Shown one piece after another: positions 1 through 8,711 of a stretch of DNA of 17,377 nucleotides. The first letter of the stretch is position 1. The number at the start of each line of letters is the position of its first letter. The position numbers and the translations under genes are program-made. The notes under the pieces were generated by a model. It searched no databases, was not told where the DNA came from, and saw only the letters and a list, made by a program, of their open reading frames with translations. Origin of the DNA: CAUZRD01 sp963582255 (GTDB lineage: Bacteria > Pseudomonadota > Alphaproteobacteria > Rhizobiales > TMED25); NCBI GenBank assembly GCA_963582255.1, contig CAUZRD010000026.1, positions 1 through 17,377 on the forward strand. Direction: 5' to 3'.

Positions 1-1971
<1,971 letters not shown>

Positions 1972-2084
1972 ACTCATTATCAATGTTCGCTTTCCTTCGT
2001 TGGAATTCGGCAAATGAGATTCAAACCAAAACCTATAAGATTATCTCGCTCTTCTTCTTCACATATTGGCTGCGTTTGCGCCAA
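1972..2084 (+). other. 23S-5S internal transcribed spacer, no tRNA
   Basis: This 113-nt spacer separates the mature 23S and 5S rRNAs. I see no tRNA-like cloverleaf or TTCRANNC T-arm. Its last 16 nt (2069-2084), together with the 5' end of the 5S, pair with the 3' end of the 5S and the bases after it (see the processing-stem entry). Confidence 0.7.
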
Positions 2085-2216
2085 GCCTGGTGACAATAGC
2101 AAGGGGCCCATACCCGATCCCATTCCGAACTCGGCCGTTAATCCCCTGTGCGCCGATGGTACTTCGTCTTAAGGCGCGGGAGAGTAGGACATTGCCAGGT
2201 TTGGCGCAGATGCAGC
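2069..2216 (+). other. Precursor stem enclosing 5S rRNA
   Basis: The arms 2069-2090 and 2195-2216 are complementary over 22 bp, with only a few G-U wobbles. The stem therefore runs about 15 bp beyond the mature 5S terminal helix. Such stems are the usual substrates for maturation of 5S from the rRNA precursor. The pairing is seen in the sequence; the processing role is inferred. Confidence 0.55.
2085..2201 (+). rRNA. rrf: 5S ribosomal RNA
   Basis: This is the 5S rRNA of the large subunit, co-transcribed with the 23S. The alphaproteobacterial 5S core is plain: CCCGATCCCATTCCGAACTC in the loop B/C region, then GCCGATGGTACTTCGTCTTA and GCGGGAGAGTAGGAC. The termini GCCTGG (2085-2090) and CCAGGT (2195-2200) form the terminal helix. 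The length of about 117 nt is typical. The exact ends are estimated from that helix. Confidence 0.95.
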
Positions 2217-2226
2217 ACAATAAAAG

Positions 2227-2250
2227 AACCCCGCTTCGGCGGGGTTTTTT
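2227..2250 (+). terminator. Rho-independent terminator of the rRNA operon
   Basis: AACCCCGC, a TTCG loop and GCGGGG are followed directly by six T residues. This is a classic intrinsic terminator, 26 nt past the 5S. It ends the rRNA operon before bioY, so bioY should have its own promoter. Confidence 0.93.
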
Positions 2251-2303
2251 GTTGCCTAATTTTTTAAAGAAAGTAAGCGACACAGGGCAGCACTAAATCG
2301 AAG

Positions 2304-2357
2304 ATTGAGTATGCCTCTTGACGACCGCCGTGCTACCTTAGACACCTGATACTCAAT
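2304..2357 (+). promoter_or_regulatory. Inverted repeat in the bioY leader
   Basis: ATTGAGTAT (2304-2312) and ATACTCAAT (2349-2357) are perfect 9-bp inverted arms around 36 nt, ending just before the bioY Shine-Dalgarno (2362-2369). The arms could be a two-site operator or the base of an mRNA stem. They do not match the palindrome I know for the alphaproteobacterial biotin regulator BioR (TTATCTATAA type). I found no convincing -35/-10 pair here, so the function is open. Confidence 0.35.
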
Positions 2358-2372
2358 AAATGGAGGGAGTTT

Positions 2373-2969
2373 ATGGCATCTGTGCTGACATACCCGCTTG
2401 CAAAGGTAATTTTAGATGAGCGGTTCACCAGACCACTGTGGATGATCACACTGGCTGTGCTTGGAACTTTGGCTATCACTATTTCTGCTAAGATAAACAT
2501 CCCATTTTATCCAGTTCCAATGACTATGCAGGCTTTTGTTATTTTAGTTATTGGTACCGCATATGGCGTCCGTCTTGGCGGTGCGACGGTTGTACTTTAT
2601 CTGGCACAAGGTGCGATGGGTCTTCCGGTATTTGCTGGTACGCCAGAAAAAGGTATTGGCCTTGCCTATATGATTGGCCCTACCGGTGGCTATCTTCTTG
2701 GATTTCTATTGGCTGCAATTGCCGTTGGCTGGCTTGCCGAGCGCGGATGGAGCCAATCCTGGGCTTTGATGTTTACGGCAATGGTGCTTGGTACTGTGAT
2801 TATTTATATTCCAGGTATTGCATATCTTGCTTCCCTTATTGGCTTGGAAAAGGCGATTAACTTTGGTTTTTTGCCTTTTGTCATTGGTGATTTGTTTAAA
2901 ATAGGTCTTGCCGCGACTGTAATGCCGTTGGCTTGGGTATTGGTCGGTAGAAACAAGAAAAAGAACTAA
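2373..2969 (+). CDS. bioY: Biotin transporter BioY (ECF transporter S component)
   Basis: This is the substrate-binding integral membrane subunit of an energy-coupling factor biotin importer in the cytoplasmic membrane. The 198-residue product is almost entirely hydrophobic, with about six membrane segments. It carries the BioY signatures: PFYPVPMTMQ (44-53), LYLAQGAMGLPVFAG (75-89), GPTGGYLLGF (102-111) and the late GDLFKIGLA (172-180). Its length is normal for the family. The start follows a strong GGAGGGAG at 2362-2369. rpe begins 18 bp after the stop, so the two are probably one transcript. No bioM, bioN or biotin synthesis gene is nearby. BioY must work alone, as some do, or with an energizing module encoded elsewhere. 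Confidence 0.93.
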   Translation: MASVLTYPLAKVILDERFTRPLWMITLAVLGTLAITISAKINIPFYPVPMTMQAFVILVIGTAYGVRLGGATVVLYLAQGAMGLPVFAGTPEKGIGLAYMIGPTGGYLLGFLLAAIAVGWLAERGWSQSWALMFTAMVLGTVIIYIPGIAYLASLIGLEKAINFGFLPFVIGDLFKIGLAATVMPLAWVLVGRNKKKN

Positions 2970-2987
2970 CGTGGAAAGGCCGTTGAC

Positions 2988-3644
2988 ATGAGTGCCACCC
3001 TAATTTCTTCGTCGATATTATCCGCTGATTTTTCTAAACTAGGCGATGAAGTGCGTGCGCTTGAAGCCGCCGGCACGGATTGGATACATGTTGATGTGAT
3101 GGATGGACATTTCGTTCCAAATATTTCAATTGGCTCAGCTGTCGTTGCTGCCCTCCGCCCAGTCACCGCGCTGCCGCTTGATGTCCACTTGATGATAGCA
3201 CCTTCCGATCCATATCTGGAAGCCTTCGCCGAGGCTGGTGCTGATATTATTACTGTGCACGCCGAATCAGGTCCTCATTTGCACCGCACATTGGGCGTGA
3301 TTAAGGCTTTGGGGAAGAAAGCTGGAGTAGCTATTAACCCGGGAACTCCGGCGAGCATGGTCTCTCATGTCATTGATAATGTTGAGCTAATTCTTGTGAT
3401 GACCGTTAATCCAGGTTTTGGAGGCCAATCTTTTATTCCATCAATGGCGGACAAGATTTGTGATGTTGCTGGCATCATTTCTGGTCGTGATATTCGGCTT
3501 CAAGTTGATGGTGGTGTTACGCCGAAAACAGCCCGAGCGTGCGTTGCCGCGGGCGCGGATGTTTTGGTTGCAGGCTCTGCGATCTTTTCCGGTGGTGCTT
3601 ATCGCAAAAACATCTCAGCTCTGCGCCACAGTGCAGAGCAATAG
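2988..3644 (+). CDS. rpe: Ribulose-phosphate 3-epimerase
   Basis: This cytosolic TIM-barrel enzyme interconverts ribulose 5-phosphate and xylulose 5-phosphate in the pentose phosphate pathway. At 218 residues it is full length. Catalytic and metal residues are in place: Ser8, His34 and Asp36 in WIHVDVMDGHFVPN, His67 in DVHLMI, and Asp174 in QVDGGV. Phosphate-binding segments are MTVNPGFGGQ (138-147) and the GSAIF strand (196-200). The ATG follows GGAAAGG and lies 18 bp after bioY. The last part of the gene (from about 3591) is repeated twice downstream as noncoding remnants at the head of each tandem unit, while this copy remains intact. Confidence 0.96.
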   Translation: MSATLISSSILSADFSKLGDEVRALEAAGTDWIHVDVMDGHFVPNISIGSAVVAALRPVTALPLDVHLMIAPSDPYLEAFAEAGADIITVHAESGPHLHRTLGVIKALGKKAGVAINPGTPASMVSHVIDNVELILVMTVNPGFGGQSFIPSMADKICDVAGIISGRDIRLQVDGGVTPKTARACVAAGADVLVAGSAIFSGGAYRKNISALRHSAEQ

Positions 3645-3666
3645 TCAGGTCAAAACGCCAGGCTGG

Positions 3667-4143
3667 CTATTGGCTTACCTGCCACGAAATTCCACCTTCT
3701 TCTCTTCGTAACAAAGATGAAAGATTCATGGGGCCACTAGCTTGAGGATTTTCCAGTTTTTTACCGTCCAGATAAGCACCGCGCAAGATGACTAAACGAT
3801 CAGTACAATCATTTTCATGTTCCATCGAATCCATCCCCCTGCAGTCATATTCATTGAGGAGCTTCACCTCAATTTTGGTTATAGCACCAATTTCTGAGGG
3901 AACGTTGATGTCATACATCGTCCGGTCCTGTGTTTCGATCTTGATTTTCTTGATCTCTTTGTCATTTGCCAGAATGCTTATTTCCGGCCAACCAGACCAT
4001 TTCATACCGGCAGCTTCAATTTTAAGCTTTGGCCCATCCGAAGAGCCGATACTGATAACTTGGTTTTCCCCTGTGAAAACTACATAAGCACCTGCACCAG
4101 CAATTAAACACGCACCGACTATCGCAATAATTTTTATATTCAC
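3667..4143 (-). CDS. Small membrane-anchored protein of unknown function, tandem copy 1
   Basis: I do not recognise this family with certainty. The 158-residue product has an uncleaved-anchor or signal-like hydrophobic segment at about 3-23, a short linker, then a beta-rich soluble domain (about 37-130) and a polar tail ending GGISWQVSQ. The domain includes GWPE (51-54), a VxLND-like turn (58-63), MYDINVP (76-82), IEVKLLNE (91-98), cysteines 101 and 113 that could form a disulfide, and RGAYLDGKKL (121-130). It should face the periplasm. The order of these elements recalls calcium-dependent xylan-binding modules of the CBM60/CBM36 kind, which is inference only. The start is GTG after AGGGGAG. 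An out-of-frame ATGTGA overlaps it, which may damp initiation. It is convergent with rpe. Confidence 0.75.
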   Translation of the reverse strand: MNIKIIAIVGACLIAGAGAYVVFTGENQVISIGSSDGPKLKIEAAGMKWSGWPEISILANDKEIKKIKIETQDRTMYDINVPSEIGAITKIEVKLLNEYDCRGMDSMEHENDCTDRLVILRGAYLDGKKLENPQASGPMNLSSLLRREEGGISWQVSQ

Positions 4144-4214
4144 ATCTATCTCCCCTGTTCTTATTTAGAATAGTGCCTATAGTTTAGTTTTTTCCAGTCT
4201 CTTTTGATTTTTTT

Positions 4215-4271
4215 GGTGGAGGGGCGTATCGCAAAAACATCTCATCTCTACGCCGCGGGGCATAGCAATAG
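4215..4271 (+). pseudogene. rpe 3'-tail remnant, copy 2
   Basis: This segment aligns with the end of rpe (3591-3644). Its frame reads YRKNISSLRR and then stops early at a TAG 9 nt before the original stop position (4269-4271). It has no start or ribosome-binding site and is a passenger of the tandem duplication. It is more diverged than copy 3. Confidence 0.7.
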
Positions 4272-4293
4272 TCATACTAAAACTCTAGGCAGG

Positions 4294-4767
4294 CTATTGG
4301 CTTACCTGCCATGAAATTCCACCTTCTCCTTTTTGCAATAAGGATGAAAGATTCCCAGCACTAGCTTGCGGATTTTCCAGTTTCTTCTCGTCCAGATAAA
4401 CACCACGTACAATGATTTTACGATCAGTACACTCATTAACGTTTATATTTAAATCTACCAGCTTGCAGTCACTTTCATTAAGTAGTCTCACCTCAATTTT
4501 GGTGATATTGCCAATGTCTGACGGAACGTTGATATCGAACATTGTCCGTTCTGCTATTGCTACTTCAAGTTTCTTAATTTCCTTGTCATTAACCAGAATA
4601 CTCATTTCCGGCCAACCGGCGTATTGAATGCCAGCAGCTTCAATTTTAAGCTTTGGCCCAACTGATGAGTTGATAATTGTAACTTGGTTTTCCTTTGTGA
4701 AAACTACATAAGCACCTGCACCAGCTATCAAACATACACCAACTATTGCTATAATTTTGATATTCAT
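4294..4767 (-). CDS. Small membrane-anchored protein of unknown function, tandem copy 2
   Basis: This is a paralog of the genes on either side, with 157 residues and the same plan: N-terminal membrane segment (about 3-23), GWPE (52-55 region), MFDINVP, IEVRLLNES and two cysteines, ending GGISWQVSQ. It is the most diverged of the three, especially at residues 30-75 and 100-120. The frame is intact with no premature stop, so it is probably still under selection. It begins with ATG after AGGGGGCATAG, whereas the other two copies use GTG. The stop codon lies in the loop of a 6-bp hairpin, GGCAGG/CCTGCC (4288-4310), followed on this strand by a short U-rich stretch that may act as a weak terminator. 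The function is unknown. Confidence 0.73.
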   Translation of the reverse strand: MNIKIIAIVGVCLIAGAGAYVVFTKENQVTIINSSVGPKLKIEAAGIQYAGWPEMSILVNDKEIKKLEVAIAERTMFDINVPSDIGNITKIEVRLLNESDCKLVDLNINVNECTDRKIIVRGVYLDEKKLENPQASAGNLSSLLQKGEGGISWQVSQ

Positions 4768-4792
4768 ATCTATGCCCCCTGTCCTTATCTGT

Positions 4793-4808
4793 AATTGTGC
4801 CTACAATT
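4793..4808 (-). promoter_or_regulatory. Palindrome upstream of tandem copy 2
   Basis: AATTGT-GCCT-ACAATT is a perfect 6-bp inverted repeat about 25 bp upstream of the copy 2 start. The identical 16-mer lies at 5420-5435 before copy 3. In copy 1 the corresponding stretch (around 4170-4185) has lost the symmetry. Position and conservation suggest an operator or part of a promoter; no regulator is known. Confidence 0.35.
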
Positions 4809-4838
4809 TAGCTCTTATTCCAGCCTTATTTGTTTTTT

Positions 4839-4895
4839 GGCTGCGGGTCATATCGCAAAAACATCTCATCTCTGCGCCACAGTGCAGAGCAATAG
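4839..4895 (+). pseudogene. rpe 3'-tail remnant, copy 3
   Basis: This repeats the last codons of rpe with very few changes (frame YRKNISSLRHSAEQ, TAG at 4893-4895), including the original stop. There is no coding sequence upstream of it. It marks the left edge of the third tandem unit. It shares the Ala-to-Ser change with remnant 2 but otherwise matches the real rpe end closely. Confidence 0.75.
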
Positions 4896-4917
4896 TCAGG
4901 TCAAAATGCCAGGCTGG

Positions 4918-5394
4918 CTATTGGCTTACCTGCCACGAAATTCCACCTTCTTCTCTTCGTAACAAAGATGAAAGATTCATGGGGCCACTAGCTTGAGGAT
5001 TTTCCAGTTTCTTCTCGTCCAGATAAGCACCGCGCAACATGACTAAACGATCAGTACAATCATTGGCGTTTAGTAATGAATCTCCACCTTTACAGTCAGT
5101 TTCATTAAGTAGCTTCACCTCAATTTTGGTGATAGTGCCAATGTCTGAGGGAACGTTGATGTCATACATCGTCCGGTCCCCTGTTTCGATCGTGATTTTC
5201 TTGACCTCTTTGTCATTGACCAGAATGCTTATTTCCGGCCAACCAGCCCAGTTTGTGCCAGCAGCTTCAATTTTAAGCTCCGACCCACCTGACGAGCCGA
5301 TACTGATAACTTGGTTTTCCCCTGTGAAAACTACATAAGCACCTGCACCAGCAATTAAACACGCACCGACTATCGCTATAATTTTGATATTCAC
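4918..5394 (-). CDS. Small membrane-anchored protein of unknown function, tandem copy 3
   Basis: This is the third paralog, with 158 residues. The first 35 residues and the last 45 are almost identical to copy 1, and most differences fall at about 36-120. The membrane segment, GWPEISILVND, MYDINVP, IEVKLLNE, the cysteine pair and the GGISWQVSQ end are all kept. It starts with GTG after AGGAG, with the same overlapping out-of-frame ATGTGA as copy 1. As the copy furthest from rpe and next to the divergent solute-binding protein gene, it has its own upstream region with the 16-bp palindrome at 5420-5435. A periplasmic binding or adhesive role is possible but unproven. Confidence 0.75.
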   Translation of the reverse strand: MNIKIIAIVGACLIAGAGAYVVFTGENQVISIGSSGGSELKIEAAGTNWAGWPEISILVNDKEVKKITIETGDRTMYDINVPSDIGTITKIEVKLLNETDCKGGDSLLNANDCTDRLVMLRGAYLDEKKLENPQASGPMNLSSLLRREEGGISWQVSQ

Positions 5395-5419
5395 ATCTAT
5401 CTCCTCTGTCTTTATTTGT

Positions 5420-5435
5420 AATTGTGCCTACAATT
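5420..5435 (-). promoter_or_regulatory. Palindrome upstream of tandem copy 3
   Basis: This 16-bp inverted repeat (AATTGT-GCCT-ACAATT) is identical to the one before copy 2, about 25 bp upstream of the GTG start. It is a candidate operator. It also lies in the divergent region that serves the solute-binding protein gene. Confidence 0.35.
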
Positions 5436-5533
5436 TAGCTTTTCTTCCAGCCTCATTTTATTTTTTAGACGACGGATCGGCAACCAACTCTATTACTGTG
5501 CTATATCGCGCCAGATGACCGCTGAGGGATAAA

Positions 5534-7459
5534 ATGCGATTTAAAATAACAAATGTATTTTGGCATAGCCAAAATGTAGTCGTGGTTTTTGCCGTTATTA
5601 TATTGACGTCATTCATGGTATCCTTAGCTCGCGGGGAAGAACCTCCCGAGATTGCAAGCTTGGTAGACGAAGGTGCTTTTCCTTCGTTGGCTGAACGTTT
5701 GCCGCAAATACCCTTCATTGTTGACCTTGAATCGCAAGGTCTGGAGCCTGGAAAATATGGTGGGCGTTTACGTACTCTAGTTGGCCGAGCAAAAGACATT
5801 CACTTTGTAACCGTCTTCGGATACGCCCGTCTTGTTGGTTACGAGCCTGACCTCACCCTTATTCCAGATATTTTGAGGGATATTGATGTTGAGGAAGGGC
5901 GAAGTTTCACGCTTCATCTACGCAAAGGGCACAAATGGTCTGACGGCCATCCCTTTACTTCTGAAGACTTCCGTTATTTCTGGGAAGATTTAGAGAACAA
6001 CACCGAGCTGAGTCCGGCAGGACCTCTTGCAGAACTTATGATTGAAGGTGAATGGCCTAAAGTCGAGATTATCGACGAAGTGACTGTGCGGTACTCTTGG
6101 TCAAAACCCAATCCAACATTTCTCCCCTTGCTGGCGCAGGCGCGCCCACCCTTCATCTACCGGCCTGCGCATTATTTAAAAAAATTTCATACCAAATATG
6201 GCGATGCGGCCACCATTCAGGCTGCTTTGTCTAAGGAAAATGTGCGCAATTGGGCACAGTTACATAATCTGTATGACAATATGTATGAGAACGACAATGT
6301 TGATCTGCCGACATTGCAGCCATGGATGAATACAACGGAGGCACCGGAAACACGCTTCGTGTTTAAACGTAATCCTTACTATCACAGGGTCGACAAGAAA
6401 GGACGCCAGTTTCCCTATATCGGCGAATTAGTGGTAACAGTGTCATCAAATAAGCTGATCCCGGAAAAGACGGCGGCTGGAGAAACTGATCTGCAAACCC
6501 GCGGCCTAGGGTTTGGTAACATCGCAATTTTGAAGCAGGGTGAGGTGCTGTCCGATTACCACACGTTTCTGTGGCAAACCGGCAAGTCCTCCCATATGGC
6601 ACTTTATCCTAATCTAACGACGAATGATGAAGTCTGGCGTAATCTGATGCAAAATCAGGATTTCCGTCGAGCTCTATCATTGGCAATTGATCGAGATCAC
6701 ATCAACAAGACGTTGTTTTTAGGTCTTGGCCGTCCAGTGAATAATACCGTACTGCCTGGCGCCAGTCTCTTCAGAGAAGAGAATGCAAAAATGTGGGCTG
6801 ATCTGGATATAGATCAGGCCAACGCGATGCTTGATTCAGTCGGTCTCGATAAGCGCGACGATGATGGTTACCGTTTCTTGTCCGATGGTCGCCGAGCAGA
6901 AATCGTTGTCGAGATAGCCGACGAGCGATTGGAGGAAGCCAATATTCTTCAGTTAATCAAAGAAAACTGGAAGCGCATCGGGATTAAGCTGCTCACTAAA
7001 TCGTTTCAGCGCGAAGTGCTTCGCAAGCGTTCTTATGCCGGTAAAAATCTCATCACCGTATGGGGAGGGTGGGATATAGGTGCTCCAACACCGGCAATGA
7101 GCCCACGTTTGTTGGCGCCAACCTCGCAGGATAATTTCGGCTGGTCAAAATGGGGTCAGTACTATCAGACGAAAGGTCAGGTTGGCAGCGCACCAGATTT
7201 GCCAGCGGTTAAAAAATTGATGATGCTCTATAAGGACTGGCTGGGATCCATGAATGCGAATAAACAGGCAGAAATCTGGAAAGAGATGCTGGATATTCAT
7301 GCGCGCGAACAATTCATTATTGGTGTGATATCGAGCGTCCGCCAGCCTGTTGTGGTCTCCAAGCTGCTGCGCAATGTGCCTGAGGATGCCATCTATATTT
7401 GGGAGCCGGGGGCACTGTTTGGCATCTACCGCCCGGACCAGTTTTGGTTTGCAAGCTGA
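5534..7459 (+). CDS. ABC transporter substrate-binding protein, family 5 (peptide/opine type)
   Basis: This is a periplasmic solute-binding protein that delivers a ligand (peptide, opine, sugar oligomer or similar; not predictable) to an ABC importer. The 641-residue product begins with a signal peptide: hydrophobic 15-30, likely cleavage near SLA-RG at 32-34. Family 5 hallmarks are GKYGGRLRTL (73-82), LHLRKGHKWSDGHPFTSEDF (127-146) and the FRRALSLAIDRDHIN segment near 377. It belongs to the long, about 640-residue, branch. GAGGG at 5524-5528 sets the ATG. Normally permeases and ATPases follow; here only an apparent stub of a permease start is found and the next gene is convergent. The protein may be orphaned, may share a transporter encoded elsewhere, or may be on its way to loss. 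Confidence 0.92.
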   Translation: MRFKITNVFWHSQNVVVVFAVIILTSFMVSLARGEEPPEIASLVDEGAFPSLAERLPQIPFIVDLESQGLEPGKYGGRLRTLVGRAKDIHFVTVFGYARLVGYEPDLTLIPDILRDIDVEEGRSFTLHLRKGHKWSDGHPFTSEDFRYFWEDLENNTELSPAGPLAELMIEGEWPKVEIIDEVTVRYSWSKPNPTFLPLLAQARPPFIYRPAHYLKKFHTKYGDAATIQAALSKENVRNWAQLHNLYDNMYENDNVDLPTLQPWMNTTEAPETRFVFKRNPYYHRVDKKGRQFPYIGELVVTVSSNKLIPEKTAAGETDLQTRGLGFGNIAILKQGEVLSDYHTFLWQTGKSSHMALYPNLTTNDEVWRNLMQNQDFRRALSLAIDRDHINKTLFLGLGRPVNNTVLPGASLFREENAKMWADLDIDQANAMLDSVGLDKRDDDGYRFLSDGRRAEIVVEIADERLEEANILQLIKENWKRIGIKLLTKSFQREVLRKRSYAGKNLITVWGGWDIGAPTPAMSPRLLAPTSQDNFGWSKWGQYYQTKGQVGSAPDLPAVKKLMMLYKDWLGSMNANKQAEIWKEMLDIHAREQFIIGVISSVRQPVVVSKLLRNVPEDAIYIWEPGALFGIYRPDQFWFAS

Positions 7460-7490
7460 TGATGCGACAGAGTTAGGAGTTTGACGGACG

Positions 7491-7586
7491 ATGCTCAGAT
7501 ATATTGAGTATAGAACATTGGGAAAGAACAAAATGAAGTTGCGAAAAGAAGGCGGAACTTCGCTTGGTTGGTGTTCTAAATCATAG
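7491..7586 (+). pseudogene. Possible remnant of an ABC permease gene start
   Basis: A 31-codon frame starts 31 bp after the binding protein stop and has AGGAG at 7475-7479. Its first residues, MLRYIEYRTLG, look like the N-terminus of DppB-type permeases, which commonly begin MLRYI-x-YRLL. After about 11 residues the similarity ends and the frame runs into charged sequence and a TAG. I read it as the beginning of the expected permease gene with the rest deleted. A chance resemblance of a short peptide cannot be excluded. Confidence 0.4.
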
Positions 7587-7617
7587 AAAATGAGCTACAT
7601 TAGCCAGCAATGCCCTG

Positions 7618-8610
7618 TCAGACTTTCTCCCACGCACCAGATTTTGCTGCCCGCGAAACCGCCTCTAATACGGCCACATTTCCGATTTTCTGTTCGTCAG
7701 TGAAGCGATAAGACGTCCGGCCATTTACTGCATCTGCCCATTCATGAAGATTAGCTTTGACCGAATTGGTGCCGGACAAAATACGCGTTTCCGGCTCACT
7801 CCCGCTAGAACAGCTGATGAGATGAGTTTCACCGCCATACTGTGGATGCTTGGTATCGCGTGCCTCAACCCACATGTTTTCGCCAAATACGGTCATCCGG
7901 CAATAATACGGTGTTTTGGTCACGGCAGTGAATTGTCCGGTGGCGCCGCTCGCAAATCGAAACAGTACTGCAATGACATCTCCGGTTGGAAAATCAAGTA
8001 CACGCCAGGCTGATTGAGCAGCAACTGCTTCGATCTGGCCGAATAATGACAGAAAAAGATCCGTCATATGAACACCCATACCAGTCATTGCACCAGCCGG
8101 TGCCTCCTCGACAGATCCGCGCCAATTGTCGTTATCAAGAGTAGAAAGGATATCGTGCGACCAATTTGCTTCAATATGCATGGCTGTGCCGAATGCTTCC
8201 GATTGTACCAACCTGGTAACTTCTTCCATGGTTGGCTCAAAACGCCTCTCATGGCCAATGCCCAAAATGATGCCAGCCTTGGTTGTATGAGCGATGATCT
8301 GTTCGGCGGCCTTGCGTTCAAGGGCCAGAGGTTTTTCACAGAAAATCTGCTTTCCCGCCTCTGCTGCTACTCTGATCTGTTCGGCATGTTGAGTGTTAGG
8401 TGTTGCTAGGATCACTGCTTCGATCCTAGGATCGTTGATTGCGGCGGTATAGTTATCAAACAGGTCAATACCTGCCTCCTTAGTAAAATCACGATGCTGA
8501 TCGGGTCTGCGCGCAGTGGCGCCAACTACCTGGATGCGATCACTGTTTTTAAGGGTCTCGATAATATGTCGGCCCCACCAGCCAAGGCCGACAACAACAG
8601 CATTGATCAT
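7618..8610 (-). CDS. Gfo/Idh/MocA family oxidoreductase
   Basis: This is a cytosolic NAD(P)-dependent dehydrogenase, usually acting on sugars, inositols or related polyols. It has 330 residues, normal for the family. The Rossmann motif GLGWWG is at 8-13, the conserved EKP with its catalytic lysine is at 92-94, and GHERRFEP is at 119-126. In the C-terminal domain the usual Asp-x-x-x-His pair reads G-M-G-V-H, so His181 is present but the aspartate position is Gly177, which may mean altered catalysis. The start is set by GGAG 7 nt upstream. It is divergent from the zinc dehydrogenase gene, with 163 bp between the two starts. The substrate is unknown. Confidence 0.9.
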   Translation of the reverse strand: MINAVVVGLGWWGRHIIETLKNSDRIQVVGATARRPDQHRDFTKEAGIDLFDNYTAAINDPRIEAVILATPNTQHAEQIRVAAEAGKQIFCEKPLALERKAAEQIIAHTTKAGIILGIGHERRFEPTMEEVTRLVQSEAFGTAMHIEANWSHDILSTLDNDNWRGSVEEAPAGAMTGMGVHMTDLFLSLFGQIEAVAAQSAWRVLDFPTGDVIAVLFRFASGATGQFTAVTKTPYYCRMTVFGENMWVEARDTKHPQYGGETHLISCSSGSEPETRILSGTNSVKANLHEWADAVNGRTSYRFTDEQKIGNVAVLEAVSRAAKSGAWEKV

Positions 8611-8711
8611 AAATCAGCTCCAATTATCTCTCGTAGCTATAACAGTATTTTCTAGCGAGAGGTTAGTACATCCCCTACTAAACTTCACCAGCACTTGATT
8701 GACTGGTATCA

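Larger units (their letters stand above)
3591..5466. repeat. Three tandem repeat units of about 624 bp
   Basis: The units run about 3591-4214, 4215-4838 and 4839-5466. The marker ATCGCAAAAACATCTCA lies at 3601, 4228 and 4852, giving spacings of 627 and 624 bp. Each unit contains, left to right, the rpe 3' tail, a spacer, a complete minus-strand paralog, its upstream region and a T-rich end. Units 1 and 3 are nearly identical over the first 200 bp; unit 2 is more diverged. Unit boundaries are approximate because identity fades in the T-rich junctions. Confidence 0.88.

Noticed and set aside
1972..2084. tRNA gene in the 23S-5S spacer, or an initiator tRNA after the 5S
   Set aside because: No T-arm or acceptor pairing is visible, and the terminator follows the 5S directly.
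3788..5338. Plus-strand frames of about 70-100 codons in each tandem unit
   Set aside because: They are antisense shadows of the minus-strand paralogs. They recur only because the units are duplicated and lack ribosome-binding sites.
5458..5799. Minus-strand frame of 113 codons overlapping the binding protein start
   Set aside because: It overlaps the signal peptide and first domain of a clear gene, and its product is low-complexity, Ser/Thr/Arg-rich sequence.
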